Notes: generated by a model not told the origin, from the sequence alone. DNA of 64,000 bases from Aequorivita echinoideorum (GCF_018476645.1 NZ_JAHCTB010000001.1:248001-312000), one strand, 5' to 3'. Positions 44,188 to 54,530 are shown, counted from the first letter of the stretch. Made by a program: numbers and translations.

Positions 44188-45981
44188 TTACAATCTGAAA
44201 ATCTCAAGAGCTCTCTCTACTAAATCATTATTCCTTTCAATAATATCTGCTTTTGTCCATTTCGATATTTTGCTAATTTTTTTATTTAAGTATAGACCGT
44301 TTTTAAACCCAATATATTTGCCATCCTTTGATTTCCTATCCTGTTTTTGTAACAAGGACATATTACTTAATTGAGAATTATAACCTGTCAGAGTCAGATT
44401 GCCCAACTTATGAACATAATTTTTTCTTATTGATTTGGCTTTCTCTTTGTCGCCATCACCAATCATTTCAACCCAATGACTAGGAATATTTTCTCCTTGA
44501 GGTAATATATGTTCAATTGTCCAGACAAACTTTCTGTTTTCACGTGCATAAAAATTTTTGTAAATTTCTTTAGTTTCAGTATTAGCTAATTCTATGGAAG
44601 ATAATATATAGCGAGTAGCTCCTACATTTTCCTCGTACAAGTTTCCATTCAATTTTTCTTCAAAAAATTCATCAGAAGCTGGCTTACCTTTATCTAAAAT
44701 TATTGACTTCAGAATGTCGAAGTCGTAGGATAACATTTTATTGGCTTCCAAAATAATATCCATAAAGTGATTTGTCAAATCTCTTGTGGGTGGTGTGTCA
44801 GTAACATTTCTTCGTATGGAATAACTGCATAGTAGGTCTACCAATTCAATTTTTTGCTTTTCATTTATATCAAACTTTTTAACAATAAATAATAAAAGCA
44901 TGTAGGCATCCGCTCCAGTAACATTTTCCAAATTTCTTAGAGACTTTACTAACTCAATTGAGTGCTCATCTATATCATATTGGATATGTTTTGAGTAAAT
45001 TAAAGAGGCTTCTTCTAAGCGGTTAAAAAAATAATGCACATCTCTATTAATTAATTCTTCATAGATTAAAATAAGATTAGACCTTAACGCTTTTGGTTTC
45101 TTATCTACCGCAATATTTTTTTCAATTCTAAAAGCATTGTAAAATTGGCGTAAGAATCTCTCTTGGACCTTATATTCATCAGAAAGATTTTCTATTATTT
45201 CATTCCATCTCTCAAAATTCTCATCAAGGTTTGTTGTTTTATCAACCTTTTCCAAATGACCTAACAATTTATTCTTAATTAAATCAATTGCAGATAAGGG
45301 AACGCCTCTATTATTAAGGGTTTCAAATAATGTGAATGCATCTGCGTGAGTAGCAACATCAATTTTTACAAGCGTGGCACTATTTAACTTTGATAATATT
45401 TCTTTTACATCATCATAATTATATATCAAATTGTCATCTTCATCAACCGCATTTAATCTTTCATAGAAATAATTATATGCTTTTTTAATTCTTCTATTAC
45501 CTAAATTTTTAGGTGCTTTGGATGTTTTTAATTCGTCAATTACCTCATAAAATATGTATTTATAATCTATAAGATTATTATTAGAATATGATGGAGACAA
45601 GCGTATCTCATTTTTGTCGTTAATAATTATTTTATTTCGTAATGAACGAAGTTCTACAAGCATATCTACATCCGTTTTGTCTGGAATATAATATTTCAAA
45701 AAATCATAGATAGCTAAGTAGAAAAGACTTATTGTAGTCATTCTCTGCTGACCATCGACTAATTCTAAATCTGCTGGTTTGTGTGAGTCTGTTTCCGTGT
45801 TTATACAAATAATTGATCCTAAAAAGTGGCCCCCTTCACTTTCTTCTATATCATCATATAAAGATTCCCAATTCCATTTGCTCCAAACATATTCTCTTTG
45901 ATATTTAGGAATATGATATGCTACCTTGTTATCTGCACTAAAGAGTTCTGAAAGCGGTTTGTTATCTGTGTTTTGTATCAT
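44188..45981 (-). CDS. DUF262/DUF1524 protein, GmrSD-type nuclease
   Basis: A 597-residue protein. The N-terminal DUF262 (ParB-like) domain shows KYQREYVWSKWNWESLYDDI, FLGSIICI and LVDGQQRMTTISLFY (D-G-Q-Q-R motif). The C-terminal DUF1524 domain has the HNH-type TIEHILPQGENIPSHW and KLGNLTLTGYNSQLSN. This is the architecture of GmrS-GmrD fusions, which cut modified DNA, so it probably acts as a type IV restriction enzyme or related anti-phage effector. It lies 10 bases after the beta-helix gene in the type I operon. Confidence 0.88.
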   Translation of the reverse strand: MIQNTDNKPLSELFSADNKVAYHIPKYQREYVWSKWNWESLYDDIEESEGGHFLGSIICINTETDSHKPADLELVDGQQRMTTISLFYLAIYDFLKYYIPDKTDVDMLVELRSLRNKIIINDKNEIRLSPSYSNNNLIDYKYIFYEVIDELKTSKAPKNLGNRRIKKAYNYFYERLNAVDEDDNLIYNYDDVKEILSKLNSATLVKIDVATHADAFTLFETLNNRGVPLSAIDLIKNKLLGHLEKVDKTTNLDENFERWNEIIENLSDEYKVQERFLRQFYNAFRIEKNIAVDKKPKALRSNLILIYEELINRDVHYFFNRLEEASLIYSKHIQYDIDEHSIELVKSLRNLENVTGADAYMLLLFIVKKFDINEKQKIELVDLLCSYSIRRNVTDTPPTRDLTNHFMDIILEANKMLSYDFDILKSIILDKGKPASDEFFEEKLNGNLYEENVGATRYILSSIELANTETKEIYKNFYARENRKFVWTIEHILPQGENIPSHWVEMIGDGDKEKAKSIRKNYVHKLGNLTLTGYNSQLSNMSLLQKQDRKSKDGKYIGFKNGLYLNKKISKISKWTKADIIERNNDLVERALEIFRL

Positions 45982-45991
45982 ATATTTTGTA

Positions 45992-47728
45992 TTATTTACT
46001 TGAAAGCCTCCTAAAAGCTAAAATTAATTGAAAAATTAGAATACCAAGAACTACCCTGTGAAGCAGGTCAACAAAATACAGTCCAGATGCAACATTTTCT
46101 CCGAATGTTTCCGAAAATCTACGAGCCGGGTTAAACATTTGAGCGAGAGCAGGTAAATTATTTACAACTTCAAAAAAATAATTTTTAAAACCAATAAATT
46201 TTCCGCAACACCAATTCATCTTGTCTGAAAATAAAGGTATGCTAAGAATATAGGTCAGTAATGTCACCAATATTATCAACATAAGGGGTTTTATCCATTT
46301 CAAGCCGTAACCATTAGTCCTGTTGACGGTCATTATTATCTTGTCAGAACATTTATACTTACCAGATGATTTTAGTTCGTTACGATATGCTTGCATTTCT
46401 CTCGATTGAAAAATTAAGCTGTCAATCTTATTTCCTTTCGATTTAAGCGCCTGTTTGATTTGGCGATATATTTCTCTCTTTCGTCTGAATGCAATTTCAT
46501 TTGAGGGTCTCGCGCTATTGAGCCGTAATTTTTCATCCGCAAACCATTTAACATTTGAGGCTTCTATTCCCTCAAAAGAAACATTTGCTGTATTTATAAA
46601 GTCAAAGCTTTGAAAGTTAACTTCGGAAAATCTGGTATTGTTTAAACTACTGTTTGAAAAATGAAATGAACTATTAGGGTCTTCTTCACTTATAAAATTT
46701 TCATTATCTGCATTGCATTCATCAAAACTTAAAACTCCAAAATTTGAAAAGTCATTTATAATAATTCTTTTGAAGTCTATACGCTTGAACAGAAGCTTCA
46801 AATTCTGATTTATGCCCGTTATCCAAGTCTCATGAACTTTCCACCCTATAATTCTTAAAACACCTTGAAAATTAGGGGACATGGGCAAAGTCAATTTTGA
46901 TAAATTTTTGCTCATTCCATCAAACTCAAAGCCTTCTACAAAATTTGCTTCTGTGATGTAAATTTCGTTTAGATAAGTATCGAAATTATTCCCAGAATCA
47001 TCTCGGTTCTCCAGTTTCCCTTTTCTATGAAAGGTGTCGCCATGAATAAAAAAACCTTTTATCCTACTCGCTCTTACATCAAAGTCCTGTTCAAAAGTAT
47101 TGTTGTTTAGTGTAAGACTATTTGGACACTCAATATTCCAAAATTTTACCCAGTCTGAAAATTTTGTATTAATAAGCGTAATATCTCCGGTTAAAGTTTC
47201 GACACGGAAAGTTTTAATTTCAGAATTATCAATTCTAACTGGAAAAACACAATTTGAGATGTCAAATAATTTAGATATTGAACTTTCCTTAATTGTTATG
47301 CCCCCATTTTCAATCTTACATTGCTTTAAAATAAGTTGTTGAAAGTCACTATTCCCATATATCCCAACACCTCTCATAATTTCACATCCATTTTGGAATG
47401 AAATATATAGTCCCTTACAATTCAGAAAAAAAATCCCCCCATTTGAATCTTCATTTGTAGTGGGGACACCAGTATTTCTAACATTACTGAACACTATGCC
47501 TTTATTAAAAGTACACCCAACAAAACTTAATCCCAGATTAATATCAACGTCTAATATCTCAACAATTTCTTCAAAAAAAACATAATATAATGTCCTTGTT
47601 TTCCATGAAATAATCGTTGCATCTAACTTTACTGGCTTATCAACACCCTTTTGGGTATGGCTGTCAAGAGTATCAGTCTTTATGTCCTGATAAAAATCTG
47701 CAAGGTTATAAATAGTTCTTGTAGCCAT
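45992..47728 (-). CDS. beta-helix/pentapeptide-like protein with two membrane helices
   Basis: A 578-residue protein. Residues about 60-410 are built of short repeated strands with hydrophobic and N/F spacing (TLINTKFSDWVKFWNIECPN, SFHFSNSSLNNTRFSEVNFQ), indicating a right-handed beta-helix. Then comes a charged helix (RRKREIYRQIKQALKSKGNKID). Two membrane helices follow at about 475-500 and 553-573 (KPLMLIILVTLLTYILSIPL and the segment before LILAFRRLSSK). Its ATG directly abuts the hsdS stop, so it is translationally coupled to the restriction system. A membrane effector role is an inference. Confidence 0.7.
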   Translation of the reverse strand: MATRTIYNLADFYQDIKTDTLDSHTQKGVDKPVKLDATIISWKTRTLYYVFFEEIVEILDVDINLGLSFVGCTFNKGIVFSNVRNTGVPTTNEDSNGGIFFLNCKGLYISFQNGCEIMRGVGIYGNSDFQQLILKQCKIENGGITIKESSISKLFDISNCVFPVRIDNSEIKTFRVETLTGDITLINTKFSDWVKFWNIECPNSLTLNNNTFEQDFDVRASRIKGFFIHGDTFHRKGKLENRDDSGNNFDTYLNEIYITEANFVEGFEFDGMSKNLSKLTLPMSPNFQGVLRIIGWKVHETWITGINQNLKLLFKRIDFKRIIINDFSNFGVLSFDECNADNENFISEEDPNSSFHFSNSSLNNTRFSEVNFQSFDFINTANVSFEGIEASNVKWFADEKLRLNSARPSNEIAFRRKREIYRQIKQALKSKGNKIDSLIFQSREMQAYRNELKSSGKYKCSDKIIMTVNRTNGYGLKWIKPLMLIILVTLLTYILSIPLFSDKMNWCCGKFIGFKNYFFEVVNNLPALAQMFNPARRFSETFGENVASGLYFVDLLHRVVLGILIFQLILAFRRLSSK

Positions 47729-49555
47729 TTACTCAATCAATTTTTTATCCCAGCCCAATCTCCTAACTAATCCAATCATGGCAAAAGTCTCGTGTGGATT
47801 AAATTTATCGGCTTTTGTGTTATAGCCATTCTGAGATATTTTCCAATCGCCCATGAATTTATATATGGTGTTTCCGATTATTGAGTTTGTTTCCTTCATC
47901 GCTCGCATAACGGTATTCAATAACTCCACCCTATCGGTAACTCCCTCAATCAAATCATCTTTATATACAGCAAGCATTTCTTTTACTGCATTAGCAAATT
48001 TTGAATATTTATCAGACTTGATGGCTTCGCTAACCTCCTTTTTCTTCTCTTTTCTTATTTCAAAAACATCTCCATATTCGGTGGAAATTTTAATTAGATA
48101 GGGGTTTTTATCCAAATCCTCCGACAATTTCCAAGAAAAGTCTCCGTGATGGGACATATTAAATTCATAGGGTATATCTACATCTTCAACTTTTTGAATA
48201 TTTGCTGAGGTTTTTTGTAAGTAAACTTTACCTCTGCCAGAACCAAAGGTTTGCTTTGTTTTTAGTACAATGATAGCTTGTTGTAAATTAGCTACCTCTG
48301 AATATGCATCCAAATCTGGAAATAAACTATCCAAAACAGTTGAATTTTCGATCTCAGCCACTTCATGCTTAAGTTTACCCTTAAAAGCACTATCTAAAAC
48401 ACTCTTTTTAAGGTCTTGTAGCGAGTGCAATTTATTTTGATAGTGTTTAATAAGCCGACTATTCTTTTCGGTTATATCATCTAAATATTTGGCGATTTTT
48501 TTTTGTTCGGTAATGTTAGGAAATGGGATTTTTGTTTCTAAAATATTCTTATCACTAATAGCAGGGTACTGAGCACCCCTTATGAACGGCTCAATCTGTG
48601 CCTGTATATTATCGGAAGTCACAAAATGGAACAAATAATTTTTATCAATAATTTCCGATGCCCTTAAAACAGAGAAACCAGTCGTAGCAATAGGATTCTC
48701 ATAATCCTCTTCTACTTTAGCTATATTTTTATTTTTGGGTCTGGTTGTTGAAAAAAGTATATCACCTTTTTGTATTTGTTTCTTTGCTCTACTTGGAGCA
48801 TTTTTACCAATAAAACTATTTGGATTTGTGATTTTTTGAATTGAATTATCAATTGCAGAAATATCTATGTATGTAAATTTATCTTTAGGTTTCAGTTTAG
48901 GATTAATTTGTGGTGTGTTAATAACTACATTTTTAAGTATAACTTTTTCAAATGTTGAATATTCAAACACCTCATCCAACACACTTTCATTGAGTTCTTG
49001 GATTTTTTGAATATTCTTTTCCACCAAGGAAATGGCTTGGTCTATTTTGTCGAATGTAGCTTCTAATACCTGTACTATTGCCTGTTGTTCGGGAAATGGG
49101 GGTAAAGGAATACTAAAATTTCTAATGTAGGTTTGACTAATATTTGGTTGAGCGCCACCAAAGCTATCATTAATAATTTGCCCACGTTTTAATTTTAAAT
49201 AGTGAAATATATATTCCTTAATAAGTTCATTTTCATTTGGGAAAATAGCACAAACCGCTTGATTGGTTGCACTTTCAAAGTTTAAATAGCCTAATCTTCC
49301 AGCAGTTGCTCCATATAAAGCTAATAGTAGAGTTCCTTTAGGAAAAATTTTTGCACTTGAGTTTTTTAAACCATCTTGAGAAATGAACTCTGAATTTGAT
49401 GTGATTAATCCATCATTTAATTCTCCAGATTTTAGCCAAGCAATATTACCATTCCAAAAAGATGATATACCCCTATTAGGAGTACCGCCACTTGTTGTTT
49501 TGCAGTGATTTCCAATTAAACTCCACTTCCAGTCTTTTGGCAACTTATCCTTCAT
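47729..49555 (-). CDS. hsdS: type I restriction specificity subunit HsdS, C-terminally extended
   Basis: A 608-residue subunit. Two target-recognition domains separated by helices are visible: WKWSLIGNHCKTTSGGTPNRG to IPLPPFPEQQAIVQVLEATFDKIDQ, and a second from FTYIDISAID to IPFPNITEQKKIAKYLDDITEK. PLPPFPEQQ and PNITEQKKI are the usual ends. After the second spacer (about residue 410) there is an extra region of roughly 190 residues not needed for specificity (EFNMSHHGDFSWKL, FMGDWKISQNGYNT). Its start overlaps hsdM by 11 bases. Confidence 0.9.
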   Translation of the reverse strand: MKDKLPKDWKWSLIGNHCKTTSGGTPNRGISSFWNGNIAWLKSGELNDGLITSNSEFISQDGLKNSSAKIFPKGTLLLALYGATAGRLGYLNFESATNQAVCAIFPNENELIKEYIFHYLKLKRGQIINDSFGGAQPNISQTYIRNFSIPLPPFPEQQAIVQVLEATFDKIDQAISLVEKNIQKIQELNESVLDEVFEYSTFEKVILKNVVINTPQINPKLKPKDKFTYIDISAIDNSIQKITNPNSFIGKNAPSRAKKQIQKGDILFSTTRPKNKNIAKVEEDYENPIATTGFSVLRASEIIDKNYLFHFVTSDNIQAQIEPFIRGAQYPAISDKNILETKIPFPNITEQKKIAKYLDDITEKNSRLIKHYQNKLHSLQDLKKSVLDSAFKGKLKHEVAEIENSTVLDSLFPDLDAYSEVANLQQAIIVLKTKQTFGSGRGKVYLQKTSANIQKVEDVDIPYEFNMSHHGDFSWKLSEDLDKNPYLIKISTEYGDVFEIRKEKKKEVSEAIKSDKYSKFANAVKEMLAVYKDDLIEGVTDRVELLNTVMRAMKETNSIIGNTIYKFMGDWKISQNGYNTKADKFNPHETFAMIGLVRRLGWDKKLIE

Positions 49556-51041
49556 ATCCTGTTTGGATTAAGTTGCCAATTTCGTTTAATAGCGAATTTA
49601 TCTTCTTATCGTTGCTTTTTAATTCGGCTAAAATTCCCCTCGGTTCTTGGTGTATAATTTTCTTAATATTTGCTGGGTTCTTAGCGCTAATATCATAATT
49701 AGCTTTTCTTATTTCCTCAATGGGTACTGACCAACTATATTCGGTTGTTTCTCTTTTTTCAAATCCAGCAACAAATTTTTCCAGATGTTCATATTGTACA
49801 GGTTTGTTTTTTGTGAGTTTGTAGGGCGGTGTGCATTCATAATACCAAATATCCGTGGTGCCTCCTTTTCGGTCAAAAAATATAACATTGGTTTTTACGC
49901 CACTATAAGGCAGAAAAATACCTGCGGGTAATGAAAGAATGGTATGCAGATTAAAATTCTCTAAGAGGTCTTGTTTTACGGCCGTGAAAGCATTGTTTGA
50001 TTGAAATAAAACTCCTTCTGGAACAATAATGGCAGCTTTACCTCCTTTTTTGAGCATTTTCATAAAATGCTGGAGAAACAACAATTCGGTAGCAGAACTT
50101 TCTATCGGGAAATTCTGTTGTACCGTTTTCTTTTCTTTACCCCCAAATGGTGGGTTCGCCAGTATGACCGAGTAGCGGTCTTTTTCTTCAAAATCCCGTA
50201 TATTTTGGGTTAGCGTATTTTGTTTATAAAGATTAGGACTTTCAATACCGTGGAGTATCATATTCATCATTCCCATAACATACGCCAAAGGGGTCTTTTC
50301 ATTTCCAAAAAACATATCTTCTTTGATATGCTTTAATTGTGTTGTACTGTATTGCTCCCGCTTCCCATCCTGCATTAAATAATCATACGCCTGTATTAGA
50401 AAACCAGAACTACCAACCGCACCATCATAAATAGTATCTTTTACAGTTGGTTTAACGACCTCAACCATTGCTTTAATGACTGGACGGGGCGAATAAAATT
50501 CTCCACTATTTCCGCCATCGTTACCCATACCTTGAAGTAAACTTTCATAAATAACACTTAGTTCAAACAGGTCATCCTTACTTTGAAAGTTGAGGTCTGC
50601 AATAATTTCAATTACTTCTCGCAAGGTGTGTCCGCTCGCAATCCTGTTTGTAATGAATTCAAATACAGCACCAATTTTGTACTTAATAGTTTTTACTTCC
50701 TCAATATTGGTGTTAAAGCCCTGTAAATATGGAAATAAATCATTGTTTACAAATTTGATAAGGTCATCTCCACCCATAGCATTCTTTAGGTCATATTCGC
50801 CATCTTCCTTAAGCGGATATGCCCATTCATCCCAGCGATACTTGGTGTCAATGATGTATTTGTACTGTTTGCCATCTACCAGCGCATCCTGGGCTTTATT
50901 TTCTTCATAGTCGAAAAGGTATTTTAAAAATAATACCCAGCTTATTTGTTCGGTATAGTGCATCGCACCACTAATACCATCGTCTCTGCGGAGTATATCG
51001 GTAATTCTATTAATTTTTGATTGTAAGTTAGCTATCGTCAT
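49545..51041 (-). CDS. hsdM: type I restriction methyltransferase subunit HsdM
   Basis: A 498-residue N6-adenine methyltransferase. The N-terminal HsdM domain starts LQSKINRITDILRRDDG. The cofactor loop is IYDGAVGSSGFLIQAYDY, a variant of D-P-x-x-G-S/T-G-G-F, and the catalytic motif is LANPPFGGKE (N-P-P-F). FYSPRPVIKAMVEVVKP and GVKTNVIFFDRKG are also typical. It modifies the bipartite site chosen by HsdS. The gene lies 15 bases after hsdR. Confidence 0.94.
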   Translation of the reverse strand: MTIANLQSKINRITDILRRDDGISGAMHYTEQISWVLFLKYLFDYEENKAQDALVDGKQYKYIIDTKYRWDEWAYPLKEDGEYDLKNAMGGDDLIKFVNNDLFPYLQGFNTNIEEVKTIKYKIGAVFEFITNRIASGHTLREVIEIIADLNFQSKDDLFELSVIYESLLQGMGNDGGNSGEFYSPRPVIKAMVEVVKPTVKDTIYDGAVGSSGFLIQAYDYLMQDGKREQYSTTQLKHIKEDMFFGNEKTPLAYVMGMMNMILHGIESPNLYKQNTLTQNIRDFEEKDRYSVILANPPFGGKEKKTVQQNFPIESSATELLFLQHFMKMLKKGGKAAIIVPEGVLFQSNNAFTAVKQDLLENFNLHTILSLPAGIFLPYSGVKTNVIFFDRKGGTTDIWYYECTPPYKLTKNKPVQYEHLEKFVAGFEKRETTEYSWSVPIEEIRKANYDISAKNPANIKKIIHQEPRGILAELKSNDKKINSLLNEIGNLIQTGYEG

Positions 51042-51056
51042 TATTCGTTTAATATT

Positions 51057-53423
51057 CTATGATACCGCCTTGTACATTACCTCTTGCAAACGGTAAAAAG
51101 CGGTTATCAAATTATCTACATTGCCAAAAACTTTGGCAGCATCATTTGTTGTTCCCAGCCCGTTCAACTGTATTAATTCTGAAAGTTTATCACGCTTCAA
51201 TTCTTCAATACCGTCCTTCTTGTAACGTTCAAGTATAAAGTATAAAAATTCCTGTGCTTTTTGGTTTTCATAACCATTAAAAAATTCTGCATGCGCTCTT
51301 GTGGCATCCGCCCTTTGAACTCGTGAAATAATATTTTTATTGTAGCTTAAAAATGCGAGCAAATCAAAGATGTCGCTTTGCTCTGCCTCAAACATCTCTT
51401 TGAGTGTCCCTAACTGTTCGCTATCAAAGCCCAATTGTCCTAATTTTGCCAATAGTTCATCTCGTGTCTCTGGCTTACTCCATAATTCACGCAACTGCTC
51501 TTCGCTGTTGAATAGGTTGGGTAAAAAAAGTGTTAACTTATCCAAAAATTCGGAAACTGTCAAAGGTCTTCCGTCATCCCCCACATATCGAACCTCTACA
51601 TCAGTAATTTTAAGATTTCTGCCATTTTTTAGTTTTACTACAATTTTCTCTTTTTTTGATGTTTCTTCTATCTGAAAGTCCACATCTGTTTCTGCATAAT
51701 CTGGTTCTTCTTCCTCATCTACAGGTTTTTCAATAGGAGAGTTCGGTATTGGCTCTATATCATCCTCATCTTTTATCACAATCATTTCTGGTGGTGCTTC
51801 GGGTAATCCATCCCACGCATCATCATAAAAAAGATTTGTTGCGCCTGTAAAATCTATAATGGTAAAAAAATCCTTGCCCTCAATGACACGAGTGCCACGC
51901 CCTACAATCTGTTTAAATTCTACTATTGAATTTATCACACGAACTAAAACCACATTTTTGACACTTTTTGCATCCACTCCCGTTGTCAACATTTGGGAGG
52001 ATGTCAAAATTGTGGGAATGTCCTTGTCGTTATCTTGAAACTTTTCTAATAAGGTTTTACCAATATCGCCCTCATCGCTTGTAATTCTAACGCAATAATG
52101 GGGGTCGCTCACATTTTTATATTTGTTAATTGCATCCCGCATCATTAATGCGTGTGATTGATTAACACAAAAAATAATGGTTTTGTCCATTTCTTGGATA
52201 TTGGCCAATATTCCTTGCGCAATTAATTCTGTTCTATCTTCAACCACGATTTTTTTCTCAAAATCGGAAAGATTGTAAATTTTATCCTCAATTTCCCCAC
52301 TAATAATTATATCGTCTTTAGTGGGTATATACTCATCAATATTTGTCCGTATCCGCTTGACTTTATACGGAGTTAGGAAACCATCATTAATACCGTCTTT
52401 TAGTGAGTATTCATAAACAGGTTTGCCGAAATAGTTATAGGTATCAATATTATCACTTCTTTTGGGTGTAGCGGTTAAACCTAAATGGACTGCCGAACTG
52501 AAATAAGTAAGAATATCTCGCCATGAACCATTTTCGTTAGCCGCCCCTCTATGGCATTCGTCAATAATTATTAAATCAAAAAAATCGGGCGGATATTGTC
52601 TATAATAACCTCCAATATTTTCCTTTTCGGCAATCGCCTGATAAATTGCAAAAAATACATTTGCATTGGTCGGAACTTGACCATTTCTACTTCTTATCTC
52701 ATCGCCATTAATTTTGATTAAATCCTTTTCCAATGGGTTAAAGGTATTTATGGCTTGGTCTGCGAGAATATTGCGGTCTGCTAAAAATAATATTCTGGGG
52801 CGTCTATGAACTCCATCTACATTCCACCTCGCAGTAAATAATTTATAAGTTATCTGAAAGGCAATAAATGTTTTCCCTGTTCCCGTTGCTAATGTCAGCA
52901 AAATTCTCTGCTGATTATCCGCAATAGCATCCATTACTTCTCTTACTGCTATATCTTGATAATAGCGAGGTTTCATACTACCAGTCAAATAGAATGGTAT
53001 CTTATGAAGTTCTGCTTTTAAATTTTTGTTTGTCGAAAATTTACTATTGTATAAACTCTGTGGAGTTGGGTAGTTGTCAATAAATTTACCTCTGCCTGTT
53101 GTTAAAGAAAATTCGTAAATTTTCTTTCCGTTGGTTGAAAAAACAGTATCGACCTTTAGTTTTTGTGCGTAGTCTATGGCCTGCTGTAATCCGTGGGTTG
53201 GTTCTTTATCATACCTTTTCGCCTCAATAATTGCTAAAGGCGTATTGTTATATTTCAGAAGATAATCGACGTATAATTGTTTTCCCCTTCTATTGCCAGA
53301 GAGTTTTCTACCAGCGGTAAAGAAATATTCACGTATTATAAAATCCTCATCCCATTCATCCTGTTTAAGTTGAGGGTCTATAAATTTTGCACGTGTATCT
53401 TGTTCGGAATACTTCAAACACAT
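51057..53423 (-). CDS. hsdR: type I restriction translocase/nuclease subunit HsdR
   Basis: A 788-residue motor-nuclease. The N-terminal PD-(D/E)xK nuclease is YVDYLLKYNNTPLAIIEAKRY (D, E-x-K). The SF2 helicase follows with Walker A TLATGTGKTFIAFQ, DEAH-type DECHRGAANENGSW, LGLTATPKRSD, and the C-terminal lobe IVGRGTRVIEGKDFF. An acidic linker (about 600-640) precedes the C-terminal helical domain. It translocates and cuts unmodified DNA with HsdM and HsdS. It is the first gene of the operon. Confidence 0.94.
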   Translation of the reverse strand: MCLKYSEQDTRAKFIDPQLKQDEWDEDFIIREYFFTAGRKLSGNRRGKQLYVDYLLKYNNTPLAIIEAKRYDKEPTHGLQQAIDYAQKLKVDTVFSTNGKKIYEFSLTTGRGKFIDNYPTPQSLYNSKFSTNKNLKAELHKIPFYLTGSMKPRYYQDIAVREVMDAIADNQQRILLTLATGTGKTFIAFQITYKLFTARWNVDGVHRRPRILFLADRNILADQAINTFNPLEKDLIKINGDEIRSRNGQVPTNANVFFAIYQAIAEKENIGGYYRQYPPDFFDLIIIDECHRGAANENGSWRDILTYFSSAVHLGLTATPKRSDNIDTYNYFGKPVYEYSLKDGINDGFLTPYKVKRIRTNIDEYIPTKDDIIISGEIEDKIYNLSDFEKKIVVEDRTELIAQGILANIQEMDKTIIFCVNQSHALMMRDAINKYKNVSDPHYCVRITSDEGDIGKTLLEKFQDNDKDIPTILTSSQMLTTGVDAKSVKNVVLVRVINSIVEFKQIVGRGTRVIEGKDFFTIIDFTGATNLFYDDAWDGLPEAPPEMIVIKDEDDIEPIPNSPIEKPVDEEEEPDYAETDVDFQIEETSKKEKIVVKLKNGRNLKITDVEVRYVGDDGRPLTVSEFLDKLTLFLPNLFNSEEQLRELWSKPETRDELLAKLGQLGFDSEQLGTLKEMFEAEQSDIFDLLAFLSYNKNIISRVQRADATRAHAEFFNGYENQKAQEFLYFILERYKKDGIEELKRDKLSELIQLNGLGTTNDAAKVFGNVDNLITAFYRLQEVMYKAVS

Positions 53424-53479
53424 TTGGTTAGGTGGGCAATTTAAACAAAAATATTATAATTGCGTTGAAGTAAGTTCCA

Positions 53480-54457
53480 CTACTCGTAACAGCCTATTTT
53501 TCTCATATTTTCGTCAATGAAACCCATTAATTCGCTGTTTCCCGTTCCCGTTCTTGCCAGTTGACTGTTCATATTTTGCTCGGCAATATCAAACTGTTTT
53601 TGAAGTCCATCACAATCCTTTAGATAAATCATTTGAACGATTTTCCGTTTTACTTCTGCATCATAATTTTTCCAAAAATCATCTGAATAGTCATCTGGTA
53701 GATATTCACTTCTTTTATGATGTTCGGATAAGAATTCCGTGTAATCTGGAATTGTTGCAGTATAGGAATTGATATAAGAACCTTTATCACGGGGGTTAAA
53801 CCATATACTTATATTTTTTTCATTTGCCTCGTATATGGCTTCTACTGCATTTCTGTTTTCTGGGTCAATCACCCCAAAAATTGAACTTAAATTATAAGGA
53901 TATTCAACCTTAGAAATCAATTTGCCATTCATATCGTGAAATGTACTCGGTAATCCGTAATAATTATATTCCTTTCTATAGCTTTCAAACACACTAATAA
54001 TTTCGTGGGGAATACCTCCTTTGTTTGGAAGGGATAGCAATACAGTATTGATAACAAAATCCAACTTATCGTTTCCGTTTTCGCTTTTACTAACCCTTTG
54101 AACTAAACCCTCATCAATAGCAAACATTTCTTCGCTATTTTCATTTATATAACTTGAACGTATCCCATCGTTTATTGCTGTTAACAATGGTAAATATTCT
54201 GGCGATACCACGTTACTATCTACAAGAATTTTATAGGTTTCTGTATTTTCCAATTTTGCAATTGCCTTTTCCCTTGACTTTATTCTGTCGGGCGGAAAGT
54301 TTGCAATATTTTTTTGAGTGGATTGATTATAGGATTTGTACAAATCCCTTTTGTCGGAAGTGGAATTACCTTTTTTTTCACTTTGACAACCCAATGCGGT
54401 AAATAATAATATTCCAATTAAAAGATGGCATAGAGGTTTTGATTTGAAATATTTCAT
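53480..54457 (-). CDS. lipoprotein of unknown function in the island
   Basis: A 325-residue lipoprotein: LLIGILLFTALGCQSEKK gives a clear lipobox with Cys at 24. The mature part is charged and helical, with some strand-like segments (YYGLPSTFHDMNGKLISKVEYPYN, ISIWFNPRDKGSYINSY). I recognise no family. It is preceded on the operon side by a long palindrome and a serine recombinase. It starts 57 bases before hsdR on the same strand, so it might be co-transcribed with the defence operon. Confidence 0.7.
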   Translation of the reverse strand: MKYFKSKPLCHLLIGILLFTALGCQSEKKGNSTSDKRDLYKSYNQSTQKNIANFPPDRIKSREKAIAKLENTETYKILVDSNVVSPEYLPLLTAINDGIRSSYINENSEEMFAIDEGLVQRVSKSENGNDKLDFVINTVLLSLPNKGGIPHEIISVFESYRKEYNYYGLPSTFHDMNGKLISKVEYPYNLSSIFGVIDPENRNAVEAIYEANEKNISIWFNPRDKGSYINSYTATIPDYTEFLSEHHKRSEYLPDDYSDDFWKNYDAEVKRKIVQMIYLKDCDGLQKQFDIAEQNMNSQLARTGTGNSELMGFIDENMRKIGCYE

Positions 54458-54530
54458 GTGATGATATTAATACCACCAGTTCCAAATGGATGTTATTAAA
54501 ACTAAAGAGCGTGGAACTGAACTCATCAGC

